Shown in pieces: positions 36,483 through 47,973 of a stretch of 64,000 nt of DNA (its first letter is position 1; every line of letters begins with the position of its first letter). Both the position numbers and the translations under genes were made by a program. The notes beneath the pieces are model-generated. The model was given only the letters and a program-made list of their open reading frames with translations. It searched no databases and was not told where the DNA came from. Source of the stretch: Adiantum capillus-veneris (lineage: Eukaryota; Streptophyta; Polypodiopsida; Polypodiales; Pteridaceae); assembly GCA_014529385.2 (NCBI GenBank), contig CM043956.1, forward strand, positions 66,080,281-66,144,280, written 5' to 3'.

Positions 36483-36668
36483 TTTCACTTTGGGCAAAAC
36501 ATTAAGATTGACGTTTGTATTAGATGTAAAATCCACTTCCAACAGAGAATTGTGTTACTCTTTGGGCCGAAAAAACTGCGAGAAATTCTTCTTTCTCCAC
36601 GTCCTCTTATTTTGCCACTCTTAGACTACTCTAATTCTTTCAATGTGCACATATTTATTCTCCTCTAG
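36450..36668 (+). CDS. Small repeated leader ORF 1 (72 codons)
   Basis: Starts in the second direct repeat. Its body reads QNIKIDVCIRCKIHFQQRI, LLFG and LILPLLDYSNSFNVHIFILL, then stops. The same spaced residues occur in the frame at 36698, although the DNA of the two is very different. The protein family is unknown. It lies between the candidate LTR and gag of element A. It may be a degraded repeat unit of the leader and not an expressed gene. Confidence 0.25.
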   Translation: MNNPNSVTFQPFHFGQNIKIDVCIRCKIHFQQRIVLLFGPKKLREILLSPRPLILPLLDYSNSFNVHIFILL

Positions 36669-36697
36669 GGGTTGAGTCTTGCTTTCTTAATATTACT

Positions 36698-36907
36698 ATG
36701 AACCAAGAAGACTTCTACACACGGCTCACGCCTATCACTAGGCAAAACATCTACATCTTTGTAAGCACTAAGTTAGAGTTTCAAAGAACCATTCACAATC
36801 TATTTGGAGCACGACTTGCTTCTATAAATGCATCCGTGAACCATTTCATCTTACCTTTGATTAGATACGGTCAAAGCCTTGATGTTTTCATCTTTGTTTT
36901 GTTCTGA
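36698..36907 (+). CDS. Small repeated leader ORF 2 (69 codons)
   Basis: Reads RQNIYIFVSTKLEFQRTI, NLFG and FILPLIRYGQSLDVFIFVLF, aligning end to end with the frame at 36450-36668 (QNI.I.V, FQ..I..LFG, ILPL..Y..S..V.IF.L, stop). A third, broken relative may follow at about 36951-37130 (MDTHNVFATNTKLA, stop, then QLFDNLFGEPDAKF). No function is assigned. Confidence 0.25.
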   Translation: MNQEDFYTRLTPITRQNIYIFVSTKLEFQRTIHNLFGARLASINASVNHFILPLIRYGQSLDVFIFVLF

Positions 36908-37147
36908 GGGTTTCTTGTGCCCGTATGTGTGTGTCTGCGTGTAAGATTCCAATGGATACACACAATGTATTTGCTACAAACACTAAGCTTGCTTAAGTGA
37001 AAGCCTTCATAGTCTCCCCACAAACCCTCACAGCTAGAGGCCCGGTGCCTTCTTGGCAAGACCGCCAACTCTTTGACAATCTTTTTGGTGAACCCGATGC
37101 AAAGTTTGTTAGGGTGAGTTAGTGGGGATCTACAAGCTACTTCAACC

Positions 37148-38869
37148 ATGGGTGATTATCATCCGTAGTAGCAAGGTATGCCTTTTGATCTCGCTACAAT
37201 GAAAATTTTTCAAGCATTTGCCTTGTTTATGCAACAACAGCATGCTATAGAAAGACGAGAACTGTCAGCAACCAAAGCTATTCAAGCAGTGGTGCACAAA
37301 ATGGATCAGTTTAATGGGAAAGATGTGACAAAGTATCTTCCTGGCTATGTAAAGGAGATGGAGTTGCATCATGTGCCAGAAGATGAGATGCTCCAAAACT
37401 TTGATCTTGTTTTTACTCCCGAGGTTAGAGAGCATGTGAGAGGAATCAGGAATGAGCATTGAAGAAATTGGGAGGAGATCGAGCTAGCAATGAAGGAGGA
37501 GTGTTTCATGGAGGACTCTGAGAGAGTAACAAAGAGAACTTTCCTGGAGTGGGTAGCCAAGCCGAAGGAGGGGCTCTCTCCAACAGAGCTACTCAGGGAG
37601 TTTGAGCAACGATATGCTCAAATCACAAGGATAGAGAAGGCCACACTCGACTCAAAAAAGACAGAGCTCTTCTTACAAGCAACAGGAAAGGAGCTCCAGG
37701 AGCAATTGGAGCTACTTCTTGAGGACAAAGATGTTGAGCACGGACTGAAGACAAATTGGAACGAAGTTGAATATGATGTTTCATTACTTGCCAAGCGCCA
37801 AAGGAGATGGGATGAGATGGTTGTTGGTAGTGCACCGTCTACCTCCACAGCTTCTGAAAAGATGGTAAAGCCTTCTTCTTTTATAGTTCCAAAAGTTGAT
37901 GACGCTGTAATAGATGAGCTTGTGAAAGGTATGAGGGATTTAAAAGTAAAACTCACAAAGCTTGAAGAGAAGGGGCAACCATTGACACCATCTTCAAGGA
38001 AAAAACAACAACCTAAAGAAGGTTTTGTTCATAGGTACATATGGTGTGATAGCACAGAGCATGCTAGGAGAGAATGTGACAGCTTCAGTGAAGCTTTGCA
38101 AAAAGATCTTGTCTTCTTCAAGGATGGGAAGATTCACTTAAGGGAGACAGGTTTACCCTTGAGGACTAACTTTGGGAAAGGAGGAATGCACAGTCTGGTA
38201 GAGGATATGGCCACTACCCATGCCATCTCTGCATCCAAGGCATCTACTTATACAATCAAGATTGAACCATTGAGGAGTTTTGAAGAAAATGGTAAGTTGT
38301 GGCCAAGTGCTATGGAGCTAGCAAGGAAAGGGAAGCTTACAAGAGAAGTCCTACATGAAGCAGGTTATTGTATCCGTCTAGAAACAGGATGGAATGACCC
38401 TGTGGACTCCTTGTCAATGCATGCCTATATTGCAAAATGTCAAAACAACGAAGTATTTGTGGAAGAAACGCGCAGGCAAGAGAGTGGTGACGAAGGACCA
38501 TAAAAAAGAATTACTAGAAGAAGCAACACAACACTTTCTCGACTGCCTCCGACAGAGGAAGCAACCCCATCTGAAGCGACTATGGAAGAAAGTACAACTG
38601 GGAGGAAAAAGGAGTCATCAAAAGGTAAGCCTAAAACTCCAACTTATAAGTTACAATCTGATATTGAGGCTGCTACAGACTTAAAGAAATTTCTAAAAGA
38701 AAGAATTTTGAATAGCAAAATAGAGTTTACCTTGGGGGAGGTCCTTGGCATAGCCAAGCGCGAGTTTCACGAGGAAATCATTGATATCATCAAGAGGAAG
38801 AGGCAAACTCTTGTTGAAACCATTCGCCCGCAATCTGAAAGAGAAAGCTTATTGGCACAGGTAATATAG
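37148..38869 (+). pseudogene. Gag of gypsy element A, broken
   Basis: Translation probably began at ATG 37148 (MGDYHP), but two adjacent TAG codons follow at 37166-37171, before QGMPFDLATM. The frame then runs 37178-37462, a TGA at 37460-37462, and 37490-38503 in the same frame. In order: KMDQFNGKDVTKYLPGYV, a gag capsid-like part with RVTKRTFLEWVAKPKEGLS and ELLREFEQRY, a Lys-rich linker, and WCDSTEHARREC (38040-38085), a zinc knuckle whose first Cys is Tyr (RYIWC). A frameshift near 38440 leads to 38582-38869 with YKLQSDIEAATDLKKFLKER and IEFTLGEVLGIAKREFHEEI, a conserved segment that in such polyproteins precedes the protease. Protease, RT and most of RNase H are deleted; a 98-bp RNase H tail follows at 38911. 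Confidence 0.7.
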
Positions 38870-38910
38870 GTGGAAGACAGAGAGCATCATGAGGATGTCA
38901 TAGGATGCTA

Positions 38911-39008
38911 CCATTAATCATGTTGATCATAATGATGTTGGCACACCTAGTGCACTTGAGTTGTTTTTATAAGATGGGTATGAACGAGATCGGTTGCTTA
39001 TTGGTCGT
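38911..39008 (+). pseudogene. RNase H C-terminal tail of element A, first copy
   Basis: 98 bp matching 53652-53749 with three differences. Both read INHVDHNDVGTPSALELFL, TAA, DG...LLIGR and both end at GGTCGT against a B-family LTR. The in-frame TAA (38970-38972) is shared with the other copy (53711-53713). Everything between gag and this tail is missing here. Confidence 0.8.
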
Positions 39009-40468
39009 TGGAAAGGGGGAAATGGTAAAACCACCCACATAATCTGACTCCCTCTATATAGCCTAGTGATTTCACAACACCCATATCCCCTTCTAATCAT
39101 ACACACAGAGACCCAATCTGCTAGCAACTGTTGTATAGTCCCATGCCCAATCAACACGGACTGCTCTCAAAGACCATAGAATATGTAATCACAGCTTCAA
39201 CCTCTAAACTTTTGAGAACACCGTTACCCAAAGATATGCACTTCGAAATCAACCAACACATAGACCAATGCACCATGTCCTCTCACAAGCTTATATGCCG
39301 ACAAAAAATTGTTGTGAAGAGCAAAAGGAAAGATTGACACAGACTGGGGGGATATAAATCTTTCAAAAATGGATGTACAATGAAAAAATCCACAAAAAAA
39401 CCACCCTGCTTTAGCGTAGGATCCAGCGAATCATTTGATAAGCACTGGCAAGATACTATGCTCAGCTATCTTTCACCTTTGGACCTTGGATGAGATTTTG
39501 AGCATGCCACCTTCGAGTTGGACATGCCCTCAACCTATGCTTTCTTGCCTTCGCCTCTTCCCAACATACTAGCTGCCCCGTGGGCTCTTGCTCCGCCAGC
39601 CCCTCACCTACAATCCAATATAGCAGCCACCCCTGCTCGCTACAGCTCCCGGGTTGATGCCCCCAATCACTGGCGGCCTGCCCTGTCCTTGTTAAACAAA
39701 TGCCCAAGGTCGCCCTCCACTAGCCAAGGCTCGTCACCTCCTGCCACCTTCCAACCTGCCTTCTTCTGCAGTCGGCCACCCCTTGGCCATCCTCTGTCCT
39801 CCCACCCTCGGCCCACTGCCGTCTCGAGCTCAGGCCCACCACCTTGCCTCCTGTAGCGGATCCCCCCTACTGGCAGCGCTCCTTCCTGCCTTCAACAGGC
39901 CGGCCCCTGGCCCCTGACCCTCCTCCCGAGTTCCTCCTCTGCGTCCTATCCCTCTCCTTTCAACCTCCAAGTGGCGGCGCTTTCCTTCAAGCAGCCCGCC
40001 ACCTACATCAACTGCAGCTCCCTTTATTTTTTATTAATAGCTTTAAAAAGCTTTGGGTTTGGCCCCCTTGCACACGACAAAAATTTTGAAGGTCGGAAAA
40101 ACTTCACCAAGTTTAAATGCGCTCGTTGAGTTCCTTGTCGCCTCTTTTAAAGCTTTGCCCTGCATGAAGCTTTATAATAAGGAGCATTTCTCATGGCACC
40201 GATGAACCCACAGCCGCAACAGACCATAGCTAAACATAACCTACACTCAAAACAATGCTTCCCCAGATATCCACCGATGGTAGCATATATAAGTTTCCTT
40301 TAATAGAGAAGCTTGAAAACCCTCTTTGGTCTGCTAAAAGAAACATTTGGCATACACATCACAATCGCATTTGCAGCAAGCTGTATCTAGCACTTGGCCA
40401 AGCACTCTAACACCTTCTTGCATACTGCCATGCACCTGCTGTTAGCACTTTCCTGGATCGACATTTTT
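39009..40468 (-). mobile_element. B-family LTR1, truncated at its 5' (sense) end
   Basis: Starts TGGAAAGGGGGAAATGG, the reverse of the ...CCATTTCCCCCTTTCCA LTR end. It matches LTR2-LTR5 along its length, including a GC-rich middle and GACATTTT near the right end. The final GGTGTACCA is missing; the sequence jumps at about 40468 into gag text (GAGCTAACTCTCC). So about 15 bases of LTR, the polypurine tract and the 3' third of the internal region were deleted here. Confidence 0.85.
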
Positions 40469-41745
40469 GTGGAGCTAACTCTCCATGGCTACACACAAAA
40501 TCTGAAACTTCAAAGCACACCTCTAATGCTCACCAAGGCAAGGTTGCCCCACCCCCTACATAGTCAAATCACTTTGACATATCTCTGTTTCTGCTTCTAG
40601 CTCCTGCAAGTCATCCTCAAAAACCTGCTCTTTAATTAATTCTGATGCACAATCAAACCATACCTCTTCCTCCAATAAGGACTCACCATCGCACGACATT
40701 TCATAGGGCTGCTTGACTGGCAGATTCATACAAGGCATCTCCTCACCTGCACTATGCTTCTCCTCGACCTTCAACTGGCTGACAGGCAACTCACATACAC
40801 CTTTCTCCACTTCATCCACATTAAAAACATCATAAGTTCATACCTAGAAAACCGGGATTCTGTCTCCCACGTAGCATCTGTATCCAAACTTCTACTGGAA
40901 CTATGAGAACTGTCAGACTCCTCTTCTGATCTTGCTGATTCTTGGACCATTGCTACCTTCCTCGTTGTTGGATCTAGAACCAACACTTCGTCTTCAAGGA
41001 CTTTTGTCCCCTCGTCCTCTTGAAGAAGTAAACTGGGTGGCACCCTGAATATGCCTTGTTGTACCCTTTGAGACCTGGTTGGAAATTTTTCTACCTCTTC
41101 TACCCTCGCATCCTCTTCACGCGCTTTGATCACATTCATATCAAATAAAAAAGGATCTTTTACCTCTTGATGCTCATCAATATGTTTGGGCCTAGGCCCA
41201 CTGGCTACCATGATTGCCGACTGTAGCAATCTTGCCTCCGTCTTCTTCTTCATCTTTCAACTCTTTGCTCTGGCAACTTGGACGGCTTCATCAAAGGTCC
41301 TTGGGTCCTCATAGTCCACCCTCTCACGAACATAGAGATGCAAGCAAGAAAGAAACCTTTCTGGCTTAAAGTATCCCGCATTGGTTGCTTGGGTAGCAAC
41401 CACAAAATCCCCCTAATAAGCTTCAAATTTAGCAACAAAAGCATCGAAATTTGCACTAACTTATTGCTGCAAGTCTTTGAGCTTTGCATCTGCTTCTGAA
41501 GCCGACACCACCTTTTGATATCGTTGTAGAAAGTGCTCTCAAAATTCGATCGAGTTCTGCTTCTGCACATCTTCTAAACCACCGAACCAAACTTTTGCTT
41601 TACCTCGCAGCATCAAAGGTAGAGTTTGGATCTTCGCTTCATCACTTGACATCTGCAAGACTGCCAGCATAAATAGCTCAAAATCTGCAATTTATTCGTC
41701 AGCATCTTCATCTCCTTTGAACACTGGACCAAACTCCTGCTTCAT
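40469..41745 (-). pseudogene. gag1 of the B tandem (3' truncated)
   Basis: Reads from ATG 41743-41745 (MKQEFGP) on the minus strand. Recognisable parts are the capsid-like segment (ADFELFMLAVLQM, TLPLMLRGKAKVWF, about 41700-41560), then 41253-40771 with ESDSSHSSSRSLDTDATWET, and 40819-40556 with ELPVSQLKVEEKHSAGEEMP. Several stops and frameshifts break it. The C-terminal module with the hydrophobic segment seen in gag2, gag3 and gagD has been deleted. No protease, RT or integrase is present between LTR1 and LTR2. Confidence 0.7.
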
Positions 41746-41784
41746 CTTTACTCACGAACACTTTGGTAGGAAGCAATCAGTGGT

Positions 41785-41802
41785 TCCTCAGTGGGGGCAC
41801 CA
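41785..41802 (-). promoter_or_regulatory. Primer-binding site next to LTR2
   Basis: On the minus strand, LTR end CCA is followed by the 5-base spacer TCTTG, then TGGTGCCCCCACTGAGGA. The same arrangement lies next to LTR3, LTR5 and D's 5' LTR, so it is a family feature. I cannot name the priming tRNA. Confidence 0.55.
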
Positions 41803-41807
41803 CAAGA

Positions 41808-43279
41808 TGGAAAGGGGAAAATGGAAAGACACCCAAAACATAATCTGACTGCCTCTATATAACCTAGTGATTTCACAACACCCCTATCCCCTACTAGTCA
41901 TACACACAGAGACCCAATCTGCTAACAACTGTTGTATAGTCCTGTGCTCAATCATCACGGACTGCTCTCAAAGACCATAGATTATGTAATCACAGCTTCA
42001 ACCTCTAACCTTTTGAGAACACCTTTACCCAAAGCTATGCACTTGAAAATCAACCAACACATAGACCAATGCACCACACCCTCTAACAAGCTTATATGCC
42101 AACAAACAACTGTTCTCAAGAGCAAAAGGAAAGATTGACACAGACTAGGGGGGTATAAATCTTTCAAAAATGGATGTACAATGACAAAAGCCATGAAAAA
42201 ACAACCCTACTTTAACGTAGGATCTAGCGAATCATTTGATAAGCACTGGCAAGATACTGTGCTCGGCTATCTTCCACCTTTGGACCTCAGATGAGAGTTC
42301 GAGCATGCCACCTTCGAGTTGGACATGCCCTAAACATATGCTTTCGTGCCTTCGCCTCTTCCCAACATACTAGCTGCCCCGTGGGCTCTTGCTCGGCCAG
42401 CCCCTCACATGCATTCCGATATAGCAGCCACCCCTCCTTGCTACAACTCCTAGGTTGATGCCCCCAATCACTCGCGGCTCGCCGTGTCCTTGTCAAACAA
42501 CTGCCCGAGCTCCCCCTCCACTAGCCAAGGCCCGTCACCCCTTGCCACCTTCCAACCTGCCTTCTTGTGGAGTCGGACGCCCCTTGGCCCTCCTCTGTCC
42601 TACCACCCTCAGCCCACTGCCGTCTCGTGCTCAAGCCCACCACCTTGGCTCCTCTAGCAGCTCCCCCCCATTGGCAGCACTCCTTTCGGCCTTCAACTGG
42701 CCGGCCCGTGGCCCCTGACCCTCCTCCCGAGTGCCTCCTCTGCATGCTACCCGATATGGCATCCCTCTCCTTCCAACCTCCAAGTGGCGGCGCTTTCCTT
42801 CAAGCAGCGCGCCACCTGCATCAAATGCAGCTCGCTTTCGTTTTTATTAATAGATTTAAAAGGCTTTGGACTTGGCCCCCTTGCACACACCAAAAATTTT
42901 GAAGGTCGGAAAAACTTTACCAAGTTCAAATGCGCTCGCTGAGTTCCTTGTCGCCTCTTTTAAAGCTCTTCCCTGCATGAAGCTTTATAATAAGGAGCAT
43001 TTCTCATGGCGCCGATGAACCCACGGCCACAACAGACCATAGATACACATAACCTACACTCAAAACAATGCTTCTTGAGATAGTATATATAAGTTTCCTT
43101 TATTAGAGAAGCTTGAAAACCCTCTTTGGTATGCTAAAAGAAACATTTGGCATAGACATCACAATCGCATTTGCGACAAGCTATATCTAGCACTTGGCCA
43201 AGCACCCTGACACCTTCCTACATATTGCCATGCGCCTACTATTAGCACTTTCCTGGGTCGACATTTTCTTGGTGTACCA
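41808..43279 (-). mobile_element. B-family LTR2 (shared middle LTR)
   Basis: 1,472 bp from TGGAAAGGGG to GTGTACCA, complete by comparison with LTR3. It has a primer-binding site on its left (5' LTR of int1) and a polypurine tract on its right (3' LTR of int2), so it serves two internal regions at once. This is the signature of an LTR-sharing tandem. CTATATA near 41850 is the reverse-strand TATA-like box. Confidence 0.85.
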
Positions 43280-43330
43280 TCATTGCCCACACCCTTGTTG
43301 AGCATTCCTGCTCAACCATAGCATTATTTA
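43280..43330 (-). promoter_or_regulatory. Polypurine tract and hairpin at the 3' end of int2
   Basis: Minus strand: CAAGGGTGTGGGCAATGA directly before the LTR start TGGTACACC. Just upstream is an inverted repeat, TTGAGCA-TTCC-TGCTCAA (43298-43315). The C composite interrupts int2 right after this at ATTTA (43326-43330). Confidence 0.65.
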
Positions 43331-43461
43331 TGTCAGGCCAAGGGCAGGGCCAAGGGCCAGGACGGACATGCGGTCAAGGGGCGCTATATTTAGGGGCTAG
43401 GAGTCTATATATGGCACGGTTGGGTGGAGAGTTGCATGGTCCAGTCCCCCGCAGTCTTACA
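43331..43461 (+). repeat. C element LTR, left (plus)
   Basis: 131 bp, TGTCAGGCC...GTCTTACA, with TATATATGGC inside. One base further on lies TGGTATCAAAGCTT (43463-43476), the initiator-Met tRNA primer-binding site usual in plant Ty3/gypsy elements, so this is a 5' LTR. Confidence 0.85.
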
Positions 43462-46400
43462 CTGGTATCAAAGCTTAGGGGAGAAGGGGAGGAAGAAAGA
43501 GGCATGGAGGCCATGGATCTTCGTTCTCTCTCTCTCTCTCTCTCTCGATCTCTCTCTCTCTTTGCGGTTCATGGAAGATCGCCCTCCTTTTGGCAAAGAA
43601 GAAGCAGCATGGCAAAGTCCTTTCATGGATGCATGGCAAGGTCGTGCTGCAAGAAGGCCATGGCAGAGAGGGAAAGCAAAGGAAGGCATGGCTCTTTGGC
43701 TTTTATCTCTCTCTCGCTCTCTCTCTCTCTCTCGTGGCGAATACGGTGCAGCATGGCTGCATGGCGTTTCATCAAGGCTCGACAGAGAGGATGGAAGGCC
43801 TTTGAGGACAAAGGGAATTGCATGCAAGGCATGCATGTTCATGGCAATTTCATGTGAAGGCTGAGGAGGTCGAAGCCGAGGAACAGGCCGTGTGCATCAT
43901 CTCCAAGTTGGGGAAGAGATGGAGGTCGACCGACATGATAACCATCAAGATCTCCCTTGTTGGGTTTGCAGAAGGAAGGCAAGGCTTGTGCGCTGCTGTG
44001 ACAGGCCCGGATTCGGCACGCACTATATACTGCTTGCTCGTTTTCTACCGGCGCAGAGGCCGCCATTGCTGCTCGTTATTTTATTTTTTATTTATTTTTT
44101 CCTTTTGTTTTCCCACTGGTGGTCGCCCTAAGCCAGGGAGGGGCCACTCCATAAAAAACACAAAGGAGCTTAAGGGGGTATACCCACCCCCAATCACCCA
44201 GAAGGCAGTCGACAGGCGATGCAACTTCGGCATTGAATAGACTCACAAAAAATCGAAATTAGCGGAATTTCAGAAAGTCTGAATCGACATTACCAAAATT
44301 TCAGAAAGTTTGAATCGCTTTTTGATTGCACGATTTGCTTCAACGTGTGGATTTTGGCACACTCTTTTGAACTCTTTTTCAAGCAACTGGAAAGGCCATC
44401 TCTTAGGTCCTCGGCAAGGCTTTTGCGGCAAGATGATTCATGTAATGAGGTATGCAATCGATTTTGTTTTCGTTTGACAAATTTTTCACACATGCTATGT
44501 AATTGTTGCATGCAGGCACAAGAACGGCTTGTGAGAATTCCGTAAGCATTCACTTTTTTTTATTGCTTTGTTTGCAAAGAACCATTGTTTGGTTGAGGGA
44601 TCAACATCAAGCACGGCTTGAGTATACAATCCCTCGACACCACACGCGAGTCCGCGGGTAATTGTTGATACAAAGGTAACTTAGGCAGGGCTTGTGACAT
44701 ATTCAATTACGGTATTCAGCAAGACCGACCAGTCAGTATAATTTCAAGTAACTGTTTCCCATCAGATACTTAAGCAAGATTTCTGGGAGCACGGCTCCAT
44801 GAATTGGATGCATACTCATTTCCAAGCCATTGCAGCTTGCTAAGAAGCAAGCAATATAGAAACATTAACATCCACAGCTAGGAGCTGAATGCAATGTTGA
44901 CCACCATATACAATTTCGTCAAGCAAAGGTTGCTTTGGAACAAGTAGTATTGGACAATTGTTGACATGTGATAGCTCAGCTGTAGATGTTATCTTTCTCA
45001 CTATCGGGAAATGTTATGATTCTCAATCCAGTAGCACAATTTGGCAAGGCCGTTTCCCTATGAAATTTTGACAAGGTCATTTTTTTGTACTTGATCGACA
45101 AGGTTGATTCTCTTTGCTATGACATCTGCCGTCCATCGCATTTGTAGGCAATGAGGCCAGATGTAGTTCTATGAAGCAAGGCTTCCATTCATGCATCTTG
45201 CATTGAGACTCCCCATGTTTGGCATATGCTATGAGCATACAAACTTGGGACGGATTTGGCAAAATTTTTGCATATTCTTTCATTCCGTATACGACGGATG
45301 TATATGATACAGGAGGGCGAATATACATACGCAACAACTCTCTCTCGCACGGCAGATTTGGCTATGAGCCACCTTTACGCGAGCTTTTCCTTTGGAATTT
45401 TATGACAACCGGTTGCAGCAACACCTACCAGGTTAGCCAAGTTCAAGTTTTTCTAGTTTTTGTTTTTTTCCATGTTTACACTTTACTTGGCAATTACTGT
45501 CATTGTGCAAAGCAAAGTGCTTTGGCAATTTTACGTGAAGCACAACTTCTCCCTTGTGCCGAGATACTGCCATTGATTTGGAATCAAGGGCTTTGGCACA
45601 CAAGTTTGGGGAACTGGAAAAATAGGGAATGTCAGCTCACAGAATCCCTACCAGTTTCTTCTGTGCAAGGCACTTATGGTTTTGGTTCGCACGCTTGAGA
45701 CCATCATAGTAGCCAAGGGCTTACGTTTTTGCATGCAAGGCATGCTAAGCAGGTTGCATGAATTCCACCACTTTATGTATTATGCTTCCGCTATCACCCT
45801 CGCAACTCTATCAAGGACAGACTAAGTGATGGATTGTTGAACCTGCTAGTTGGTTGCTATCAACACCCAACAGCACTAAAAGGAACCCAAATCTAGGACT
45901 TACTTCACAGGCAATGTGCCGATGCTAAGTCATTTCCATACAATCACGACCCTGCAAGGCAGGTAGATCAAGATGTGGTTGTGTTTTTTCTGTTACCTCT
46001 CTCAATGAGAGAGCCATAGCAGAAACTTGTTGCATACTTATGGGATACGCTGCACGTTAGGCATAAGATGCACACGCGCATGGCAATCAACTATACACGT
46101 CATAGTCGTTCAAGGAAATTTCCGTAGCCCAGCATGCTCTTCTTCTCTCTTTAAGGGAATAATGAAAATCTTCTAAGAAGCTTTTGATACGTGTTTTTCT
46201 AGAGAGTCAGTCTGAGTCAAGGTTCTCTAACTCTCAGCTAGCACATGGATAAGCTGCTACTCAAATTAGTCTTCATCGGTTTGTCCATTGAACACTAATT
46301 TGCATAAGGGTTGTGAGCCACGCAGGCTAAGAGCCAGCGTCAGACCAAGGGTAACACCCAACTATTGGCATTCTTTGGGTGACTGTTTTCAAGAGTGAAT

Positions 46401-47041
46401 AGATCTACCCAGAGAAGTATACATCGACGTTAATGGACAAGCAAGGGTCTTGTCATTCAGGATGTTTACAGTGTCATTTTTGCACTACCTGTTCTCAGTG
46501 CGACACTCAAGTTGAGTTTTTGAAAATCTTCAATAGCTGATCTCTACAAGGAAGTATAGATGCAGCAATCAATTGAGACAGTATGGTTGTCCACACGAGC
46601 TAGGCAGTTCCCTTATGTGGATTTCCTGCTCTCTCTATAGCACTACGGAGTGTCTACGGACATAGTGTTTTGGGGTATGACCCGGCGGGTGACTGCTACA
46701 TCATCCCATAGGCATTGAGGATCACAGTTGATCTGCCTTGAGGATCACAGTTTGATCTCTCCCAGTTAGACTTTCAAGGAAATAATTCCGCAATCTACCA
46801 TGCGGTAGCAAACAAACTCAACTTTTTAAGTTGATTCCAATCAGTATGTACACGGTTAACTATGTTGGTTACCGTTAACTGCTACTTGAGCAGTTTCTAC
46901 AAAGGGTCTTACCAAGGGGTTTGAATACATAGATTTTAACCAAAGGGGTTGGATTTCGAAGCCAACACCCACGGTTCCCAGTGCAATACTGTTTGTTTGT
47001 TCAGGTAGGAGATATGCTCCTCTCCGTTTGCGTACGAGCAG
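43462..47041. other. Internal region of C, plus part; no recognisable gag-pol
   Basis: 3.6 kb starting with the primer-binding site. 43515-43560 and 43705-43735 are (CT)n runs inside overlapping frames (43330-43857, 43424-43864) rich in Met, His, Arg and Ser, caused by repeated CATGG words. A frame of 159 codons (45219-45698) has no recognised domain. Short tandem duplication: TTGAGGATCACAGTTGATC at about 46715-46760. No protease, RT, integrase or zinc knuckle was seen, so this part resembles a large non-autonomous LTR derivative. Confidence 0.5.
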
Positions 47042-47172
47042 TGTAAGACTGCGGGGGACTAGACCATGCAACTCTCCACCCAACCGTGCCATATATAGAC
47101 TCCTAGCCCCTAAATATAGCGCCCCTTGACCGCATGTCCGTCCTGGCCCTTAGCCCTGCCCTTGGCCTAACA
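47042..47172 (-). repeat. C element LTR, middle (minus), a 3' LTR
   Basis: 131 bp. On the minus strand it is preceded by CCAAGGGGGGAGTAA, a polypurine tract, so it is the 3' LTR of the minus-strand unit. Confidence 0.85.
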
Positions 47173-47973
47173 TTACTCCCCCCTTGGAGAAGCGTTTTCG
47201 TCCTCGAAAACACAAGTGGTAGTATCTTCGTAAGAACACTGATGTTTTCCTTATTGGCATCCTCTACACGGGCCAATTGTCCATATGACCGATACCTGGT
47301 GCAGTGAGGAGGTTCAATGAAACCAAGAGCAACATCTTGATTTTCAACATTGTTGTCCTTTTGCAACCACCCGTATCTAAATGGTAACTCATGATAACTC
47401 ATGTGAGTATCTTGAAAAGCTCATAGCTACTGAAAGATAGAATAGGGAGTGTCCTCATGTCAGACTTCTGAACATTTTGGAACACACAGAACCACATGTT
47501 CACCCCTAACAAAGGTTACATGCCAACATACTCTGTCAGCACACCTACTAAGTCCTTGACTTATGAAACTATCGGTATCCAACCCCACCACAACAGGTGT
47601 TCAAAGTTGAAAACCTAACCTAAGAAAATTCTAGAATAAGGAGAGAATCACCTATTCAGAATGCATTGTGCTAGCGTATGCTCTTAGCAGATCCTTTAGC
47701 ACGGTTTACTAACGTATGCGCTTAGCATATCCTTTAGTACTAAATAGAATACTTGTAAGCTGCCCATCCAACGTGGGATGTATAACAGCAGTAAGAGTGA
47801 GGTACTTTCCCCAACCACTTACAGACAGTCTTCCACGACTGACGACAAACTATGACTCAACCATTGAGTATCCAGCCATATACTCGATATGGAATGGAGA
47901 CAACCAACTAGGTTGAAGGTAGATTGGAGGTTCTAGCAACCAATCACTAACATCCATACTCAGCCATCACCAG
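47173..47973 (-). pseudogene. Internal region of C, minus part, with pol C-terminus
   Basis: The minus strand reads CSYEDTTTCVFEDENASPRGE and then TAA at 47175-47173, directly against the LTR. A polyprotein ending FEDEN(x)GE right at the polypurine tract is typical of plant Ty3/gypsy pol, so C descends from a gypsy element although no catalytic domain remains. Only 0.8 kb lies between the two minus LTRs, so most of the element is deleted. A 32-bp imperfect tandem duplication (CTAGCGTATGCTCTTAGC type) lies at about 47671-47740. The sequence after the 5' LTR, CTGGTGATGGCTGAG, is only a partial match to the primer-binding site at 43463. Confidence 0.6.

Larger units (their letters stand above)
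35690..37147 (+). mobile_element. Candidate 5' LTR and leader of gypsy element A
   Basis: Upstream of A's gag lies a non-coding region with the order expected of an LTR: a TATA box (35926-35935), a poly(A) signal (36168-36173), then leader sequence. TGGTGAACCCGATGC at about 37086 could be a primer-binding site but matches no tRNA I can name. The LTR ends are not defined because no second A LTR lies in the window; the left limit given is a guess. Confidence 0.4.

Noticed and set aside
39009-39061. Clear 5-bp target duplication for the B array in element A
   Set aside because: Left flank GTCGT and right flank TGGTT do not match, so it is not claimed, although A reading continues across (LIGR then YLSTLT).
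43330-43864. Overlapping frames of 146-175 codons in element C
   Set aside because: They cross the LTR and two (CT)n runs, and are open in several frames at once because of CATGG and CTCT repeats.
45219-45698. 159-codon frame in element C as a captured host gene
   Set aside because: No recognisable domain, no splice sites or second copy to support it; kept only as part of the internal region.
47103-47402. 99-codon minus-strand frame ending in LTR-encoded text
   Set aside because: It reads the pol end in the wrong frame; the correct frame gives FEDENASPRGE with a stop directly at the LTR.
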